Shown here piece after piece: positions 53,357-53,963 of a stretch of 53,963 nt of DNA. A program made the position numbers and the translations under genes. The notes beneath the pieces were generated by a model. The model was not told the origin of the DNA, did not search any database, and saw nothing but the letters and a program-made list of their open reading frames with translations. Source of the stretch: Bacteroidales bacterium (GTDB taxonomy: Bacteria; Bacteroidota; Bacteroidia; Bacteroidales; VadinHA17); the NCBI GenBank assembly GCA_003157015.1, contig PMIJ01000129.1:1-53963 (forward strand), read 5' to 3'. Positions within the stretch are counted from its first letter, which is position 1. Each line of letters starts with the position of its first letter.

Positions 53357-53376
53357 TAGGGGACCAGAGTCCCCTA
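53357..53376 (+). promoter_or_regulatory. leader hairpin before rimP, possible attenuator
   Basis: taggggac (53357-53364) pairs perfectly with gtccccta (53369-53376) around caga, and is followed by ttttg. It lies in the leader between the promoter and rimP. The short T-run makes it a possible attenuator or a NusA-responsive site, since nusA is encoded in the same transcript. This is inference. Confidence 0.45.
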
Positions 53377-53398
53377 TTTTGTTCCCGGTTTTTAGAAT

Positions 53399-53851
53399 AT
53401 GATAGAAAAACAGAAAATAGAGGAATTATTTGAAGAGCACGCAAAAGGCTCTGGTTTATTTCTTGTTTCTGTAAAAGTTAGCAACTCGAACAGAATTATT
53501 ATACTGGCCGACAAAAATGATGGAATAACTATTGATGAATGCGCAGCGATTCACAGGCATGTTGAAAATGGGCTTGACCATGATAAAGAGGATTTTGAAT
53601 TGCAGGTTTCTTCGCCCGGTCTGGATGCCCCGTTTATAGTTATTGAACAGTATTATAAGAATGAAAACAGAAAAGTTGAGGTTGTTGACAATGACGGATC
53701 AAAATATACCGGGAGAATTAAGTATGTGACAAACGGCGGATTTGAGCTTGAAACTGAATTAAAAACCAAAGGAAAGACAATAGAACTGAAGGATATATCG
53801 TTCAATTTTGAACAAATAAAATCAACGAGAGTTATTTTGACAATTAAATAA
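53399..53851 (+). CDS. rimP: ribosome maturation factor RimP
   Basis: A 150-residue factor for 30S ribosome maturation. The N-terminal domain holds VKVSNSNRIIILADKNDGITIDECAAIHRHVE and the central link FELQVSSPGLDAPF (the family's VSSPGL motif). The C-terminal Sm-like part includes YTGRIKYVTNGGFELE. It is 20 bases ahead of nusA, the conserved rimP-nusA order, and behind a consensus promoter and leader hairpin. Confidence 0.96.
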   Translation: MIEKQKIEELFEEHAKGSGLFLVSVKVSNSNRIIILADKNDGITIDECAAIHRHVENGLDHDKEDFELQVSSPGLDAPFIVIEQYYKNENRKVEVVDNDGSKYTGRIKYVTNGGFELETELKTKGKTIELKDISFNFEQIKSTRVILTIK

Positions 53852-53871
53852 TAATAAGAGGTTTACACCAG

Positions 53872-53963
53872 ATGGAAAATGTTAATTTAATCGACACTTT
53901 TTCGGAATTCAAGGAACTGAAAAATATTGACAGGCCTACTATGATGAGCGTTCTTGAAGATGT
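53872..53963 (+). CDS. nusA: transcription factor NusA, 5' end only
   Basis: The first 30 codons of nusA, cut by the window end. MENVNLIDTFSEFKELKNID matches the NusA N-terminal domain of Bacteroidota, and the aagagg site at 53854-53862 plus the rimP-nusA gene order support it. NusA binds RNA polymerase and modulates pausing and termination. Confidence 0.9.
   Translation, partial: MENVNLIDTFSEFKELKNIDRPTMMSVLED

Overview
The window is a piece of chromosome from a Bacteroidota bacterium, most likely of the Bacteroidales/Marinilabiliales type; the exact genus cannot be read from the sequence alone. The supporting signs are the fused lpxC-fabZ gene, the sigma-54 activator–lptE–TPR–secG gene order, a GSCFA-domain protein, a type IX secretion sorting domain, and promoters of the Bacteroidota form TTTG-N19/20-TAnnTTTG. 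The intergenic repeats (cacagag/ctctgtg and C/G-rich families) are also of a kind common in this phylum. Most of the window is core or conserved content. The accessory parts are the left edge (1-2.65 kb), a transposase relic near 20 kb, and a large efflux locus at 36.4-52.1 kb.

Layout. 0-2.65 kb: 3' part of a DNA adenine methyltransferase, an orphan GhoS-like small protein, and a compact transcription unit (promoter, hairpin-rich leader, 40-codon basic ORF, strong terminator). 2.67-4.9 kb: a histidine kinase/response regulator pair. 5-9 kb (minus): lepA, groL and groES. 9.1-12.25 kb (minus): secG, a TPR protein, lptE and a sigma-54 activator, divergent from kdsB. 13.1-14.6 kb: a sorting-domain-only secreted protein and a MerR-type regulator whose cobalamin-binding domain seems to have lost its ligands. 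14.6-16.6 kb: GSCFA protein and a lysophospholipase-like hydrolase. 17-19.7 kb: one stand-alone ECF sigma factor facing a second ECF sigma / membrane protein / lipoprotein cassette. 20-26.6 kb (minus): sufBCDSE, a SufT-like gene and queG, a full SUF iron-sulfur assembly operon with one Fe-S client enzyme. 27-31.6 kb: an FMN enzyme of the nitronate monooxygenase family, a DUF4139 protein, YccF and ThiL. 31.6-36.2 kb (minus): HD hydrolase, lpxD, lpxC-fabZ and lpxA (lipid A synthesis). 36.4-52.1 kb: seven same-strand genes for export. 52.2-54 kb: a radical SAM protein, then rimP and the start of nusA.

The most unusual locus is the 15.7 kb export cluster. Its order is: ABC ATPase, a seven-TM ABC permease carrying a large extracytoplasmic part (M1-like without a zinc site, Gly-rich stretches, golvesin-like end), TolC-type channel, periplasmic adaptor, RND pump, a 1581-residue protein, and a small ABC-2 permease. 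The 1581-residue protein joins a complete RND pump to six further membrane segments and a complete ABC ATPase. Its ATPase domain is clearly related to the stand-alone ATPase at the start of the cluster. I infer a hybrid export machine using both proton motive force and ATP; its substrate cannot be deduced.

Envelope biogenesis is a recurring theme: Kdo activation (kdsB), lipid A (lpx genes), LPS insertion (lptE), protein export (secG, type IX tail) and efflux. No tRNA, rRNA, CRISPR array or intact insertion sequence was seen.
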